Below, piece after piece: positions 16,549-25,524 of a stretch of DNA of 64,000 nucleotides. Source of the DNA: Tsuneonella sediminis (GTDB lineage Bacteria > Pseudomonadota > Alphaproteobacteria > Sphingomonadales > Sphingomonadaceae); the NCBI RefSeq assembly GCF_051912845.1, contig NZ_JBNCBU010000001.1, forward strand, positions 558,001-622,000, in the 5' to 3' direction. How positions within the stretch are numbered: the stretch's first letter is position 1; the number at the start of each line of letters is the position of its first letter. Under the pieces are notes generated by a model. It saw only the letters and a list, made by a program, of their open reading frames with translations. It ran no database searches and had not been told where the DNA came from. Position numbers and translations under genes: made by a program.

Positions 16549-17420
16549 CGCGCACGGCGGTACGCGGCCCAGGTCGCATCGCGCATCGCCTCGCCCCGCG
16601 CTGTCGGCGGCAGGGCGTAAAGAGCGCCGAGGTATGCCCGGTCGAACGGCGTAAGGCCGTCGGGAGCATCGCCACCGGGCGCAAACAGGGACAGGATCGT
16701 CTCCATCTCGCCTGCGGCCCGGCCCGACACGTCGTCGGTCGGGGCAAGAAGCCGCATGGTCGCGTAGTCGGCCAGCTGCTGGATGGATTTGCCCGGGACG
16801 TATCGGGTATCGAACAGAACGATCGACCCTTCGATGTCCACGCGGATCTGCTGCGCGAAACGGGTAGCTTTCCACTGCCTGCCTGTCTCGACCTCCCGCG
16901 GGGGATTGCCGATCAGGGCCACCGCGAATTCCTTGCCGTCGGAGCCCTTGGTTCGCGTCGAATGCCATGATTGCACCGCGCCATTGCCCCGCAGGATGCG
17001 TTCGTATTCGTAATCGAGCAGGCTATCGAACCACTCGGGCTGCCCCTTGCGGAGCTGCGCGATCTGCGCGCGAGTGTTGGCGGTAAAGTAGACAAGGGTG
17101 TTGATCGAGCAGCCCGTGCCGCCGACGGGCACGTCGAGCGCGCGGGCGTTGTCCTCGATCCGGCCGATCAGGACATGAGCGAACTCGGGCGAAAGACCCC
17201 GCACCCCCAGGCACATCTGCTGATAGCGGCGCGAGATCGGCTTATCGACCCGGGGGCGCCGGGTGATTGCCCTGGTCAGCGCGACGACCTCGCGTTCGGC
17301 CTCCTCAAGCTCGCCGCTGACCACGATTTCATCGTCGTTGTGCTGGGCTGCAAGCGGATCTGCCGGACAAATGCCCGACGCGCCAAGAAGCAGACCGGCA
17401 ACCAATGTACGTTTCATCAT
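16527..17420 (-). CDS. Conserved secreted protein of unknown function
   Basis: A 297-aa protein with a signal peptide (MKRTLVAGLLLGASG, cleavage probably after PLAAQ around residue 26). The mature N terminus is acidic (DDEIVVSGELEEAE). I recognise no domain and no enzyme motif. The middle has a CSINTLVYFTANT stretch and a conserved-looking RRYQQMCLGVRGLSPEF. It has a coding-like codon pattern and a plausible signal peptide, so it is probably real even though no strong ribosome binding site precedes the ATG. It converges on miaB with a 22-nt overlap. An envelope role is all that can be inferred. Confidence 0.7.
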   Translation of the reverse strand: MMKRTLVAGLLLGASGICPADPLAAQHNDDEIVVSGELEEAEREVVALTRAITRRPRVDKPISRRYQQMCLGVRGLSPEFAHVLIGRIEDNARALDVPVGGTGCSINTLVYFTANTRAQIAQLRKGQPEWFDSLLDYEYERILRGNGAVQSWHSTRTKGSDGKEFAVALIGNPPREVETGRQWKATRFAQQIRVDIEGSIVLFDTRYVPGKSIQQLADYATMRLLAPTDDVSGRAAGEMETILSLFAPGGDAPDGLTPFDRAYLGALYALPPTARGEAMRDATWAAYRRARYAAPSN

Positions 17421-17671
17421 AGCTAAGCTTCAGTCCGCTTCATAAACACGGCTCGCGGAAAGCGCCACGATACTCGATGAACCGCACGATCGCGGCGACG
17501 CGCGTCGTTCGTCGAGCAGGCGACCAGCGACAAAGCTGCACGCACTGCCCGAAAGATACACCCGCCCGACTATTTTTCCCGCCGGGCGCGTTATCCACCG
17601 TCTGCTGAGCGCGTCCGGCTTGCGCAACGCCCGCGCAATCCTAGATTCGAGCGGCAACCCGAAAGGAGAGC

Positions 17672-18694
17672 ATGGCCCGTAAACCTGCCCGCGCGACCAG
17701 CGCCATCCCCCTTCCCGCCGCGACGCCTTCCCGCCGCGCACGCAGCGAGATTACCTTCGAGGACCAGCGGCTTCTCGGTCCGCTTTTCGGCCAGTTCGAC
17801 GCCAACCTGGTGCAGGTCGAAAACCGTCTCGGGGTATTCATCTCGGCGCGCGGCGAGCGGGTCCAGATCGAGGGCAGCGAGGATTCGGTGGCCCGTGCCC
17901 GGGATACGCTTCAGGCGATGTACGACCGGCTCGCCACGGGACAGGAACTCGACGCAGGGGCGATCGAGGGGCTGATCGCGATGTCGGTCGAACCCACGCT
18001 CGAGGGGATCGTGCGCGGCGGCGGCGACGCTCCGCCAGTGATGATCCGCACGCGGCGCAAGACGATCGTCCCCCGCAGCCCCGGCCAGATCCCATACATG
18101 CAGCAGATCGCACGCGAGGACATCGTCTTCGCGCTCGGTCCGGCCGGAACCGGCAAGACCTACCTTGCGGTTGCGCAGGCGGTCAGCCAGCTGATTACCG
18201 GCAGCGTCCAGCGCCTGATCCTTTCGCGTCCGGCGGTCGAGGCGGGCGAGAAGCTCGGCTTCCTTCCCGGCGACATGAAGGACAAGGTCGACCCCTACCT
18301 GCGTCCGCTTTACGATGCGCTCTACGACTGCATGCCGCCCGAGCAGGTCGAGCGGCACCTGGCGAGCGGCGTGATCGAGGTCGCGCCGATCGCCTTCATG
18401 CGCGGCCGCACGCTGAGCGACGCGTTCGTCATCCTCGACGAGGCGCAGAACACCACCCGCGAGCAGATGAAGATGTTCCTCACCCGGTTCGGCCAGAACA
18501 GCCGGATGGTGGTGTGCGGCGATCCCCGGCAGGTGGACATCCCGGGAGGCGACCGGATGAGCGGCCTCGCCGACGCGGTCGAGAAGCTTGAGGGCGTCGA
18601 TGGCATAGCGGTAAGCCGGTTCACCGCCGCCGACGTCGTGCGGCATCCGATCGTCGGGCGGATCGTCGAGGCGTACGAAGGGCCGGCCTCCTGA
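17672..18694 (+). CDS. phoH: PhoH-like ATPase
   Basis: A cytoplasmic ATPase of the PhoH family, thought to act in RNA metabolism with the endoribonuclease YbeY. An N-terminal KH-like segment (about residues 27-90) is followed by the P-loop G156-P-A-G-T-G-K-T163 and a Walker B in VILDEAQNTTREQMKMFLTR. Length is 340 aa, normal. The ATG at 17672 follows GAAAGGAG at close spacing. Its stop codon overlaps the proposed CTG start of ybeY (CTGA), and corC follows. This phoH-ybeY-corC order is widely conserved. Confidence 0.93.
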   Translation: MARKPARATSAIPLPAATPSRRARSEITFEDQRLLGPLFGQFDANLVQVENRLGVFISARGERVQIEGSEDSVARARDTLQAMYDRLATGQELDAGAIEGLIAMSVEPTLEGIVRGGGDAPPVMIRTRRKTIVPRSPGQIPYMQQIAREDIVFALGPAGTGKTYLAVAQAVSQLITGSVQRLILSRPAVEAGEKLGFLPGDMKDKVDPYLRPLYDALYDCMPPEQVERHLASGVIEVAPIAFMRGRTLSDAFVILDEAQNTTREQMKMFLTRFGQNSRMVVCGDPRQVDIPGGDRMSGLADAVEKLEGVDGIAVSRFTAADVVRHPIVGRIVEAYEGPAS

Positions 18695-19173
18695 CGCTCG
18701 ATGTCGACGTCGACGGCTGGCCGGGCCCGACGGACTGGGCGGAACTTGCCGAGCGCGCGCTCGCGGCCGCGACCGCGGTGGCACCGGAACTGTCGGGCAA
18801 GAGGCTTTCGGCAAGCGTGCTCTTCACCAGCGACGAAGAGGTTCACGCGCTCAACCGGGAGTGGCGCGGAAAGGACAGGCCGACCAACGTCCTCTCGTTC
18901 CCGATGCTCGACCGCGGCGACCTCGTTGGCCTTGCGCCCGAGGGCCCTCCCGAACTGCTCGGCGACATCGCCCTCGCCTGGGAAACCTGTCGCCGCGAGG
19001 CGGAGGACAAGGGTCTTGAGATCGAAGACCACGCCGCCCATCTGGTCGTTCACGGGCTGCTTCACCTGGCCGGACACGATCATATCGAGGAAGACGATGC
19101 CGATGCGATGGAGGCCCTCGAGGTGAAGGCGCTTGCATCGATGGGCATAGGCAATCCATATGGGAACGCCTGA
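18691..19173 (+). CDS. ybeY: Endoribonuclease/rRNA maturation factor YbeY (probable CTG start)
   Basis: A zinc-dependent endoribonuclease for 16S rRNA 3' maturation and ribosome quality control. The metal site is intact as H-x3-H-x5-H in HLVVHGLLHLAGHDH. RGKDRPTNVLSFPM is another family hallmark. The first standard start codon, GTG at 18778, would give 131 aa and cut off the family's N-terminal strand. The frame continues upstream as LTLDVDVDGWPGPTDWAELAERAL back to a CTG at 18691, and no ATG, GTG or TTG lies close by. A CTG start there overlaps the phoH stop by 4 nt and gives 160 aa, the usual length. The gene is certain; the start is inferred. Confidence 0.85.
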   Translation: MTLDVDVDGWPGPTDWAELAERALAAATAVAPELSGKRLSASVLFTSDEEVHALNREWRGKDRPTNVLSFPMLDRGDLVGLAPEGPPELLGDIALAWETCRREAEDKGLEIEDHAAHLVVHGLLHLAGHDHIEEDDADAMEALEVKALASMGIGNPYGNA

Positions 19174-19199
19174 ACCATAAAGGGTTTTACGACAGGGCC

Positions 19200-20117
19200 A
19201 TGCCCGACACCGATTCCCAGACGGGAGAAGCGGACAGTAACCGCGGGCTTTGGCTCGCGATCCGCAAGTTCTTCGACACCGACGACGGCGAACGCTCCTT
19301 GCGCGAACAGCTCGAGGACGCGATCGACGAGCACGACGCCGCGCAAGGCGACGAGGGAGAAAAGGTTGCGCCGAACGGCGATCTCTCGCCGGTCGAGCGG
19401 CAGATGCTGCGCAACCTGCTCCACTTCTCCGAGCACGACGCCGACGACGTGGCGATCCCGCGGGGCGAGATCGTCGCGATTAGCGCGGCGGCAACGTGGG
19501 ACGAAGTCGTCGCCGCCTTTGCCGAGCACGGGCACTCGCGGTTGCCGATCTATCGGGACACACTCGATACCGTGATCGGGATGATGCACATCAAGGACGT
19601 GTTTCCGATCATCGCGACCGGGGCCGAGCCGCCGGCGGACTGGACGGTCCTGATGCGGCAGCCGTTGTTCGTGCCGCAGGCCCGCAACGCGCTCGACGTG
19701 CTGGCCGACATGCGCCTGCAGCGCGTCCACCTCGCGGTGGTGGTCGACGAATACTCCGGGACCGACGGGATCATCACAATCGAGGATCTCGTCGAGGAAA
19801 TCGTCGGCGAGATCGAGGACGAACACGACGACGAGGAGCCCGAGTGGATCGTCGCCTTGCCCGACGGCATGTGGGACTGCGACGCACGTGCAGAGCTCGA
19901 TGATGTTGCCGAACGGATCGATCCCAAGCTGGCCGAGGTCGAGGAGGCCGTCGACACGCTGGGCGGCCTTGCGTTCGTGCTGGCCGAGGCGGTGCCCGAT
20001 GTAGGGACGGTCCTCCGTCACCCGAGCGGCTGGCAGATCGAGGTGACCGACGCCGACGAGACCCACGTCAAGCGGCTGCGGCTCCACCCTCCCGAAACTC
20101 CAACCGCCGGAGACTGA
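19200..20117 (+). CDS. corC: CorC/HlyC-type CBS-domain protein
   Basis: A soluble CBS-pair protein with a C-terminal transporter-associated (CorC_HlyC) domain, implicated in magnesium/cobalt export. The CBS region runs from about residue 70 (VAIPRGEIVAISA) to 205, including HSRLPIYRDTLDTVIGMMHIKD and VVDEYSGTDGIITIEDLVEEIVGEIEDEHD. The C-terminal domain carries LGGLAFVLAEAVPDVG. Length is 305 aa. There are no transmembrane helices, as in the short CorC class. It follows ybeY by 26 nt. In many relatives lnt comes next; here a LysR gene does. Confidence 0.9.
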   Translation: MPDTDSQTGEADSNRGLWLAIRKFFDTDDGERSLREQLEDAIDEHDAAQGDEGEKVAPNGDLSPVERQMLRNLLHFSEHDADDVAIPRGEIVAISAAATWDEVVAAFAEHGHSRLPIYRDTLDTVIGMMHIKDVFPIIATGAEPPADWTVLMRQPLFVPQARNALDVLADMRLQRVHLAVVVDEYSGTDGIITIEDLVEEIVGEIEDEHDDEEPEWIVALPDGMWDCDARAELDDVAERIDPKLAEVEEAVDTLGGLAFVLAEAVPDVGTVLRHPSGWQIEVTDADETHVKRLRLHPPETPTAGD

Positions 20118-20190
20118 ACGGGCGCATTTGTTCGCAGTTGCGGAAAAAACCTTCTCGACAAGGTTGCTCGCAATACGCATCTTCGCCGTG

Positions 20191-21072
20191 ATGACCCGCC
20201 GCCTTCCTCCCCTGCGTGCGCTCGAGGCGTTCCTGCGCGTGGTGCGCCTGGGATCCGCGCGGGCAGCGGCGACCGAACTCGGCCTCAGCCCGTCCGCGCT
20301 TTCGCGCCGGATCGGCACGCTTGAGGAATTCGTCGGCAAGAAGCTGTTCACGCGCGCGCACCAAGCCATGCAGCTCACCGACGAAGGCCGCGCGTTCCAC
20401 GATGCGGTCGCCCCGCACATCGAGGCGCTGGCCGCGGCGGTGGAAGCACAGTCCGACAAAGTCGGGCTGATGCGCCTTCACCTGGGCGTCCTGCCGCTGT
20501 TCGGCGGCCAGCGGCTTTTCCCGCGGCTTCCCGAACTGCGCAGGCTCCACCCTCGCCTGCACATCGACATCGACACCGGTCCGCACCTGCTCGACCGCGT
20601 GGGCGACACGCTCGACGCGGCGATCGTGCTGATGCAGAAGCCCGACCCGTCGCTTCACGCCGTCCGCCTCGATCACAACCTCGTCTATGCGATCGCCTCG
20701 CCGGAAGTGGCGCGCGAGGTCGGTCCCGAACCCGACGCCGCGAAGCTCGCTGGCCAGACATTCCTCGTCCACAACGAGTTGCCCGACAGCTTCGTCGCCT
20801 GGCGCGAGGCGATGGGTCTGAAGCATTTCGAGCCGGCGGCGATCGATCATTACGATTCCGGCCAGCTCATTCTCGAGGCGGCGGCCCAGGGACTGGGTAT
20901 CGCGATAATGCACGACGACCACTTCAAGCGCACCGGCGACAAGCGGCTGGCGCGCCTGTTCGACGTCGATGTCGACAGTCCCTATTCGTACTGGTTCGTT
21001 TGCCGTCCGCGCGATCTGGAACAGCGCCCCGTGCGTCTGTTCCACGAATGGCTGATCAACGCCAATCTCTGA
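20191..21072 (+). CDS. LysR-family transcriptional regulator
   Basis: A LysR-type regulator of the GcvA/DsdC-like branch. The N-terminal helix-turn-helix (about residues 3-62: LPPLRALEAFLRVVR, then SARAAATELGLSPSALSRRIGTLEEFVGKKLFTR) is followed by an effector-binding domain with LHLGVLPLFGGQRLFPRLPEL. The start at 20191 (MTRRLPPLRAL) gives 293 aa, typical; an in-frame ATG at 20128 would add 21 residues of poor quality. It follows corC in the same direction by 73 nt. The target and effector are unknown. The next gene (EcsC family) is a possible target. Confidence 0.85.
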   Translation: MTRRLPPLRALEAFLRVVRLGSARAAATELGLSPSALSRRIGTLEEFVGKKLFTRAHQAMQLTDEGRAFHDAVAPHIEALAAAVEAQSDKVGLMRLHLGVLPLFGGQRLFPRLPELRRLHPRLHIDIDTGPHLLDRVGDTLDAAIVLMQKPDPSLHAVRLDHNLVYAIASPEVAREVGPEPDAAKLAGQTFLVHNELPDSFVAWREAMGLKHFEPAAIDHYDSGQLILEAAAQGLGIAIMHDDHFKRTGDKRLARLFDVDVDSPYSYWFVCRPRDLEQRPVRLFHEWLINANL

Positions 21073-21133
21073 CCCGAAGGAACGCAGCGCGAGGTTCGCG
21101 GGTTACCAGCCGCGACAGCCAGGGAGCACGGGC

Positions 21134-21856
21134 GTGGACATTCACAAGGAACAGGAAGCCTTCCGCAGGTCGAAGCCCTCGCGCCTCGGGCGCGGGATCG
21201 AGCGACTGACCAATCCGTTCGGCAAGGCACTCGCCAGCGTGGTGCCCAACGCGGTGGTCGAGGCGGTGGTCAAGGGGATCGATACCGCCGCAAGCGCAGC
21301 GCCGCTGGCGCCCATGAAACACGATCCGGCCGACCTCGACGCCGCCCGGGAAGCAGCATTGAAAACCGAGCGCCTGTACAAGACCATCAACGGCGCCACC
21401 GGTGCCGCCGCGGGATTTGGGGGAGCGGTTTCGGCAGGGCTCGATATTCCTGCCTCGATTGGCCTTGCCCTGCGCAACATCCGCGACACCGGTCGGGCGT
21501 ACGGGTATGCCGGCCTGGGAGAAGCGGAAAAACTGTTCCGCCTCCAGATTCTCGAACTGGCCGCGCTCGACGACCCCGACCTTCGGGCCGAGCGCATCGC
21601 GGGAATCGAGAACGCGATTGCCGACGACGGGTCGCTGAAACCGGTGAGCGGCGATGCCGCCACGCCGATGGTCGACGCTGCGGTCGAGCGGATCAGTCGG
21701 GCGATGGCGCTCGCCACGTTCCGCCGCCGGGTTGGCATGCTCGTCCCGCTTGCTGGATCCGCGGTGGGACTGATGGTCAACCGCTCTTTCCAGTCGGACG
21801 TATCGAAGGCCGCCCGGTTTGCCTTTCAGGAACGGCGTCTGCGCGGCTCGTTCTAG
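21134..21856 (+). CDS. EcsC-family protein
   Basis: A 240-aa protein resembling the EcsC family, named from a Bacillus ABC-exporter operon but of unknown biochemical role. It has helical, glycine/alanine-rich hydrophobic segments (NGATGAAAGFGGAVSAGLDIPASIGLAL around residues 90-118, and MLVPLAGSAVGLMVNRSF near the end) that could associate with the membrane. The start is GTG at 21134. It follows the LysR gene by 61 nt. Its TAG stop overlaps the TAG stop of the convergent AraC gene within a CTAG tetranucleotide. Confidence 0.72.
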   Translation: MDIHKEQEAFRRSKPSRLGRGIERLTNPFGKALASVVPNAVVEAVVKGIDTAASAAPLAPMKHDPADLDAAREAALKTERLYKTINGATGAAAGFGGAVSAGLDIPASIGLALRNIRDTGRAYGYAGLGEAEKLFRLQILELAALDDPDLRAERIAGIENAIADDGSLKPVSGDAATPMVDAAVERISRAMALATFRRRVGMLVPLAGSAVGLMVNRSFQSDVSKAARFAFQERRLRGSF

Positions 21857-22746
21857 TCGCGGCCTCGCGCCAGCGCCTGGGCCGGCGCACCAAGCACCTT
21901 TTTGCGCAGCGCGAGAGACTGGCGAAGCAACGGATTGTCCATCTTGAGGAAGGCTTGAGGGCTCATTCCGAGGAACGCGTGCGCGTCCCGGATGAAATGC
22001 GAATAATCGGTATATCCGTAGTCTATCGCGCGGGCGCTGGCCGAAGCGCCGTCCTTTGCACTGTCGCCGAGCGCATGAAGCGACCTCAGGAAGCGTGCGC
22101 GCCGGATCAGTTTCTTGGGTGAAAGGCCGAACACCCGCTTGGCAAGTCGTTCGGTGTTCCGGCGTGGGCGGCCGATCCGGTCGGCCAGCTGCTCGACGTT
22201 GGTGATACCCTGCTCGAGCAGCGCCTCCTCGAAGTCGGCGATCACCTTCTCGTTCTGGCTCGGCCAGGGCATCGCCTCGGCAAGCGCGGCGTCGAGGAGC
22301 GCCGGAACAGCGTCATCGGACTGCACGCCATCGAGCGATGCGGCGAGCCCGCGCACGTCCAGTCGCAGGAGATCTCCCGGTTCCGCAACGCGGTTCGTCC
22401 AATCGGACGCCGCGCCGCGTGCCAGTCGGGCCCAGCCGCGGGGCAGGATTCCGAAACCGACGGTCGTCCCCGGACCGCTCTGCGACCAGGTGGCGCCGCT
22501 GGTCGGGCCGAACAAGGCGATTGGCGGCACATCCTGCCAGGCGCCGCGCGGGGGGCGCACCCGCCATCCGCCCGGCGGCCCCCAAGTGAAGCGCAGGATC
22601 GGTCCGGCCGGCTGGAAAACGTCGGACTGACGCTCGCCGTCGGAATTGCCGATGCGATAGAGATGATAACCGCTCACCAACGTCCGCAGGGCGGGCGCCG
22701 GTTGCCAGTAGCGCATCTGCGTTTCGCTGGTGAGCGACCCGTTCAC
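21853..22746 (-). CDS. AraC-family transcriptional regulator
   Basis: A 297-aa regulator with an N-terminal sensing domain of the kind that precedes many alphaproteobacterial AraC proteins (RYWQPAPALRTLVSGYHLYR, about residues 12-31). The C-terminal helix-turn-helix pair covers about residues 175-270 (NVEQLADRIGRPRRNTERLAKRVFGLSPKKLIR, then DYGYTDYSHFIRDAHAFLGMSPQAF). A start ten codons later (MRYWQPA, 22716) is equally possible. Its effector and targets are unknown. It shares a CTAG with the convergent EcsC-family gene and is preceded by the ppi gene on the same strand. Confidence 0.83.
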   Translation of the reverse strand: MNGSLTSETQMRYWQPAPALRTLVSGYHLYRIGNSDGERQSDVFQPAGPILRFTWGPPGGWRVRPPRGAWQDVPPIALFGPTSGATWSQSGPGTTVGFGILPRGWARLARGAASDWTNRVAEPGDLLRLDVRGLAASLDGVQSDDAVPALLDAALAEAMPWPSQNEKVIADFEEALLEQGITNVEQLADRIGRPRRNTERLAKRVFGLSPKKLIRRARFLRSLHALGDSAKDGASASARAIDYGYTDYSHFIRDAHAFLGMSPQAFLKMDNPLLRQSLALRKKVLGAPAQALARGRD

Positions 22747-22773
22747 CGTCGGCCCTTTGCGGCCTGCCCCGTG

Positions 22774-23238
22774 TCAGCCCACGGTGGCTTTGATGATTTT
22801 GCCGGGCTCGCGCGGGGGCTCGCCCTTCGGCAGCGCGTCGACGTGTTCCATTCCGCTCTCGACCTGGCCCCAGACGGTGTACTGCCGGTCGAGAAAGCGC
22901 GCGTCGTCGAAGCAGATGAAGAACTGGCTGTTCGCGCTATCGGGATTGTTGGTCCGCGCCATCGAGCAGGTGCCGCGCACGTGCGGCTCGGTGCTGAACT
23001 CCTGCTTCAGGTCGGGCTTGTCGCTGCCGCTCATGCCGGTACCGGTCGGGTCCCCACCCTGCGCCATGAAACCCGGGATCACGCGGTGGAACACCACCCC
23101 GTCGTAGAACCCTTCCGTCGCCAGCTCAGTGATGCGCTCGACGTGGTTAGGCGCAAGGTCGGGGCGCAGCTTGATGACGACGTCGCCGCCCTGGCCGTTT
23201 CCGGTGTCGAGAGTGAAGGTGAGTGTTTCGGCGGCCAT
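22774..23238 (-). CDS. Peptidyl-prolyl cis-trans isomerase, cyclophilin type
   Basis: A cytoplasmic cyclophilin that speeds proline isomerisation during protein folding. Active-site signatures are present: YDGVVFHRVIPGFMAQGGDPTGTG (about residues 44-67) and SQFFICFDD. Length is 154 aa, the compact bacterial form, with no signal peptide, so it corresponds to PpiB and not the periplasmic PpiA. AAGGAG precedes the ATG at good spacing. It is divergent from mgtE across a 98-nt gap. The downstream AraC gene lies 27 nt away and may be co-transcribed. Confidence 0.92.
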   Translation of the reverse strand: MAAETLTFTLDTGNGQGGDVVIKLRPDLAPNHVERITELATEGFYDGVVFHRVIPGFMAQGGDPTGTGMSGSDKPDLKQEFSTEPHVRGTCSMARTNNPDSANSQFFICFDDARFLDRQYTVWGQVESGMEHVDALPKGEPPREPGKIIKATVG

Positions 23239-23336
23239 CGGAATCTCCTTGAACGAATCGGGGCCGATATAGGCGGGATCGCGGCGAAGTCACCCGCCGG
23301 GTTGCGTTTCGCTGCCTCGCGCCTAAGGCCACGCGC

Positions 23337-24782
23337 ATGGCGGACGAGACGATCCTCGACGACGAAGTGTTGCGCGCGGACGACGATTCCGATCGTCCCG
23401 ACGACCGCGTCGACGACGAACGGCACGACGAGGACAACCGCCTGAAGCCCGAATACCTGCGCAGCGTCGTGACGGCGCTCGACGACGGGGACCCGGCGCT
23501 CGCCCGCGAACTGGTCGAGCCGCTCCACCCGGCGGACATCGCCGACCTGTTCGAACTTCTCGAAGCGGGCGACCGCCCGCTGCTCGCCGCGGCGATCCCG
23601 GACCTGATGACCGGGGAAGTCATCGCGGAACTCAACGACCACGTCCGCGAAGACATGATGGAAGCGCTCGGCCCGGTGGCCGTCGCCGAGATCGCCGAGC
23701 AACTCGAGACCGACGACGCGGTCCAGTTGATCGAGGACCTGGAACCGGCCGAACAGGCGGCGATCCTCGCCGAGATGGAACCCGAGGACCGCGCGGCGAT
23801 CGAGAGCGCGCTGGCCTATCCGGAAGAAACCGCCGGGCGCCTGATGAGCCGCGACTTCGTCGCGGTGCCCGAGCACCTGACCGTCGGCGACCTGATCGAT
23901 TACCTGCGCGACGCAGGGCAGGACGACCTGCCCACCGAGTTCTGGGAGGTCTTTATCGTCGACCTCGCCCACAAGCCGGTCGGAACCTGCCAGCTGTCCT
24001 GGATCATGCGGGCGCCGCGCGCGACCCCGCTTACCGAGGTCATGAAGCGCGATCAGACCCTCATCCCGGTCACGATGGACCAGGAGGAGGTCGGCAACAT
24101 GTTCCAGAAGTACGCATTGATCTCTGCGGCAGTGATCGACGAGGACGGCCGGCTCGTGGGACAGATGACCGCCGACGATGTCGTCCACATCGTGTCCGAG
24201 GAGGCCGGCGAGGACGTGCTGCTGCTGTCCGGTGCAGGCGACGGCGACATCAACGAACCCATCCGCGAGGCCTATGTCGCCCGCGTGCGCTGGCTGGTCG
24301 CCAACCTCGGCACCGCTGTGGTGGCGAGCGCTATCATCGCCATGTTCGGTGCCGCGATCGAGCAGCTCGTGGCGCTTGCCGTTCTCATGCCGATCGTCGC
24401 CAGCATCGGCGGCAACGCGGGAACGCAGACGATGGCGGTCACGGTCCGCGCGATCGCGATGAACCAGCTCACCCGCGCCAACACCCGGCGGATGATCTGG
24501 CGCGAGATGCGCGTCGCAATGCTCAATGGCGCCACGGTCGCGCTCCTCATCGGAATCGCGGTGACGCTGCTGTTCACGCCCCAACTCGGCGGGGTCATCG
24601 CGGCGGCGATGGTCGTCAATATCGTCGTCGCGGGGCTGGCGGGCGTCGCGGTGCCGGTGATATTCGAGCGCCTCGATCAGGACCCCGCGGTGGCTTCGAG
24701 CGTCTTTGTCACGATGATCACCGATTCGATGGGTTTCCTTGCGTTTCTCGGGCTGGCGGTGGCGGCCGGGCTGGCGGGGTAA
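23337..24782 (+). CDS. mgtE: Magnesium transporter MgtE
   Basis: An inner-membrane Mg2+ channel gated by cytoplasmic magnesium. Domains in order: an acidic N-terminal extension (about residues 1-35), the helical MgtE N domain (about 40-150, LHPADIADLFELL), two CBS domains (about 160-290), and a five-helix transmembrane domain from about residue 315 with the signature GNAGTQTMAVTVRAIA. Length is 481 aa, normal. The many acidic residues in the N and CBS domains fit their role as Mg2+ sensors. It is divergent from the cyclophilin gene, and the DUF1489 gene follows after 5 nt. Confidence 0.93.
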   Translation: MADETILDDEVLRADDDSDRPDDRVDDERHDEDNRLKPEYLRSVVTALDDGDPALARELVEPLHPADIADLFELLEAGDRPLLAAAIPDLMTGEVIAELNDHVREDMMEALGPVAVAEIAEQLETDDAVQLIEDLEPAEQAAILAEMEPEDRAAIESALAYPEETAGRLMSRDFVAVPEHLTVGDLIDYLRDAGQDDLPTEFWEVFIVDLAHKPVGTCQLSWIMRAPRATPLTEVMKRDQTLIPVTMDQEEVGNMFQKYALISAAVIDEDGRLVGQMTADDVVHIVSEEAGEDVLLLSGAGDGDINEPIREAYVARVRWLVANLGTAVVASAIIAMFGAAIEQLVALAVLMPIVASIGGNAGTQTMAVTVRAIAMNQLTRANTRRMIWREMRVAMLNGATVALLIGIAVTLLFTPQLGGVIAAAMVVNIVVAGLAGVAVPVIFERLDQDPAVASSVFVTMITDSMGFLAFLGLAVAAGLAG

Positions 24783-24787
24783 CGCCC

Positions 24788-25180
24788 ATGCCGCTCAGCA
24801 TGACCAAGATCGCCTATCGGTCGAAAAGCATCGAGTCGCTGCGCGAATGGGTCGAAGCGGGCGAGGAAGCGCACATGCGCACGCGCTATCGCCCCACCCG
24901 CCATGCCGAGATGATCGGTGGCTCGCTCTACTGGATCATGGACCACGCGATCGTCGCGCGGTGTGAAATCCTCGGATTCGAGGAACGCGCGGACGGCCAC
25001 TGGACCATCCGCCTCGCGCCCCGGCTCGTGCTGGTTCAGCCCAAGCACAAACGCGCGCACCAGGGCTGGCGCTACCTCGAGGAAAGGAACGTGCCGCGCG
25101 ACCTGGAGGAGGGAGAGGAGCCGAGCGACGCGATTCCCGGCCGTCTTGCCGGACGGCTGACCAAGCTCGGCCTGATCTGA
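24788..25180 (+). CDS. DUF1489 family protein
   Basis: A 130-aa soluble protein of the DUF1489 family, restricted largely to alphaproteobacteria and of unknown function. Family features are the MTKIAYRSKSIESLREW start, the central IGGSLYWIMDHAIVARCEILGFE, and the C-terminal HQGWRYLEERNVPRDL. No catalytic motif is apparent. The start could be four codons downstream (MTKIAY). It begins 5 nt after the mgtE stop, so the two are likely co-transcribed, although no functional link is known. Confidence 0.8.
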   Translation: MPLSMTKIAYRSKSIESLREWVEAGEEAHMRTRYRPTRHAEMIGGSLYWIMDHAIVARCEILGFEERADGHWTIRLAPRLVLVQPKHKRAHQGWRYLEERNVPRDLEEGEEPSDAIPGRLAGRLTKLGLI

Positions 25181-25257
25181 ACTGCCCCGCGTTGCGGGCG
25201 CCGATCCCCGGAACATCGCGCCCTCTCCCCCCGTTCTCAGGGAGAAGGAGACAGATC

Positions 25258-25524
25258 ATGCCAGAACGCCAGTCACGCCATCCCGACAACGAGGTCATCG
25301 ACCAGGCGCGGCAAGACAGCACGCCCGGCGCGCAAGGCAGCAGCGCCGGCGGCGAGGTCAACCGCCGGGTCGGCTCGCGCGCGGACGAGAAGGCCGCGCA
25401 AGGCAAGCTGCAAGGCGACGAGATCGAGACTGCGACGGGTTCGGACAACCCGGAAGAGGACGCCCGGAAAGGGCCGAAGGCAATCGACCACATGGTCGGC
25501 GGCGGATCGAGCCCCTCCCGCTAG
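25258..25524 (+). CDS. Small hydrophilic, probably disordered protein
   Basis: An 88-aa protein rich in Gly, Ser, Gln, Asp, Glu and Arg with no hydrophobic core, for example NRRVGSRADEKAAQGKLQGDE. It looks intrinsically disordered. The ATG at 25258 has an excellent ribosome binding site (GGAGAAGGAG, about 7 bases upstream), which supports strong translation. I do not recognise a family. Composition and expression signal resemble small stress-induced hydrophilic proteins, but that is only an impression. Its TAG stop shares CTAG with the convergent FrnE-like gene. Confidence 0.68.
   Translation: MPERQSRHPDNEVIDQARQDSTPGAQGSSAGGEVNRRVGSRADEKAAQGKLQGDEIETATGSDNPEEDARKGPKAIDHMVGGGSSPSR

Noticed and set aside
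17421..17671. Largest gap without a gene, examined for small genes and RNAs
   Set aside because: Only unsupported short frames and no clear hairpin or promoter were seen; it is left unannotated.
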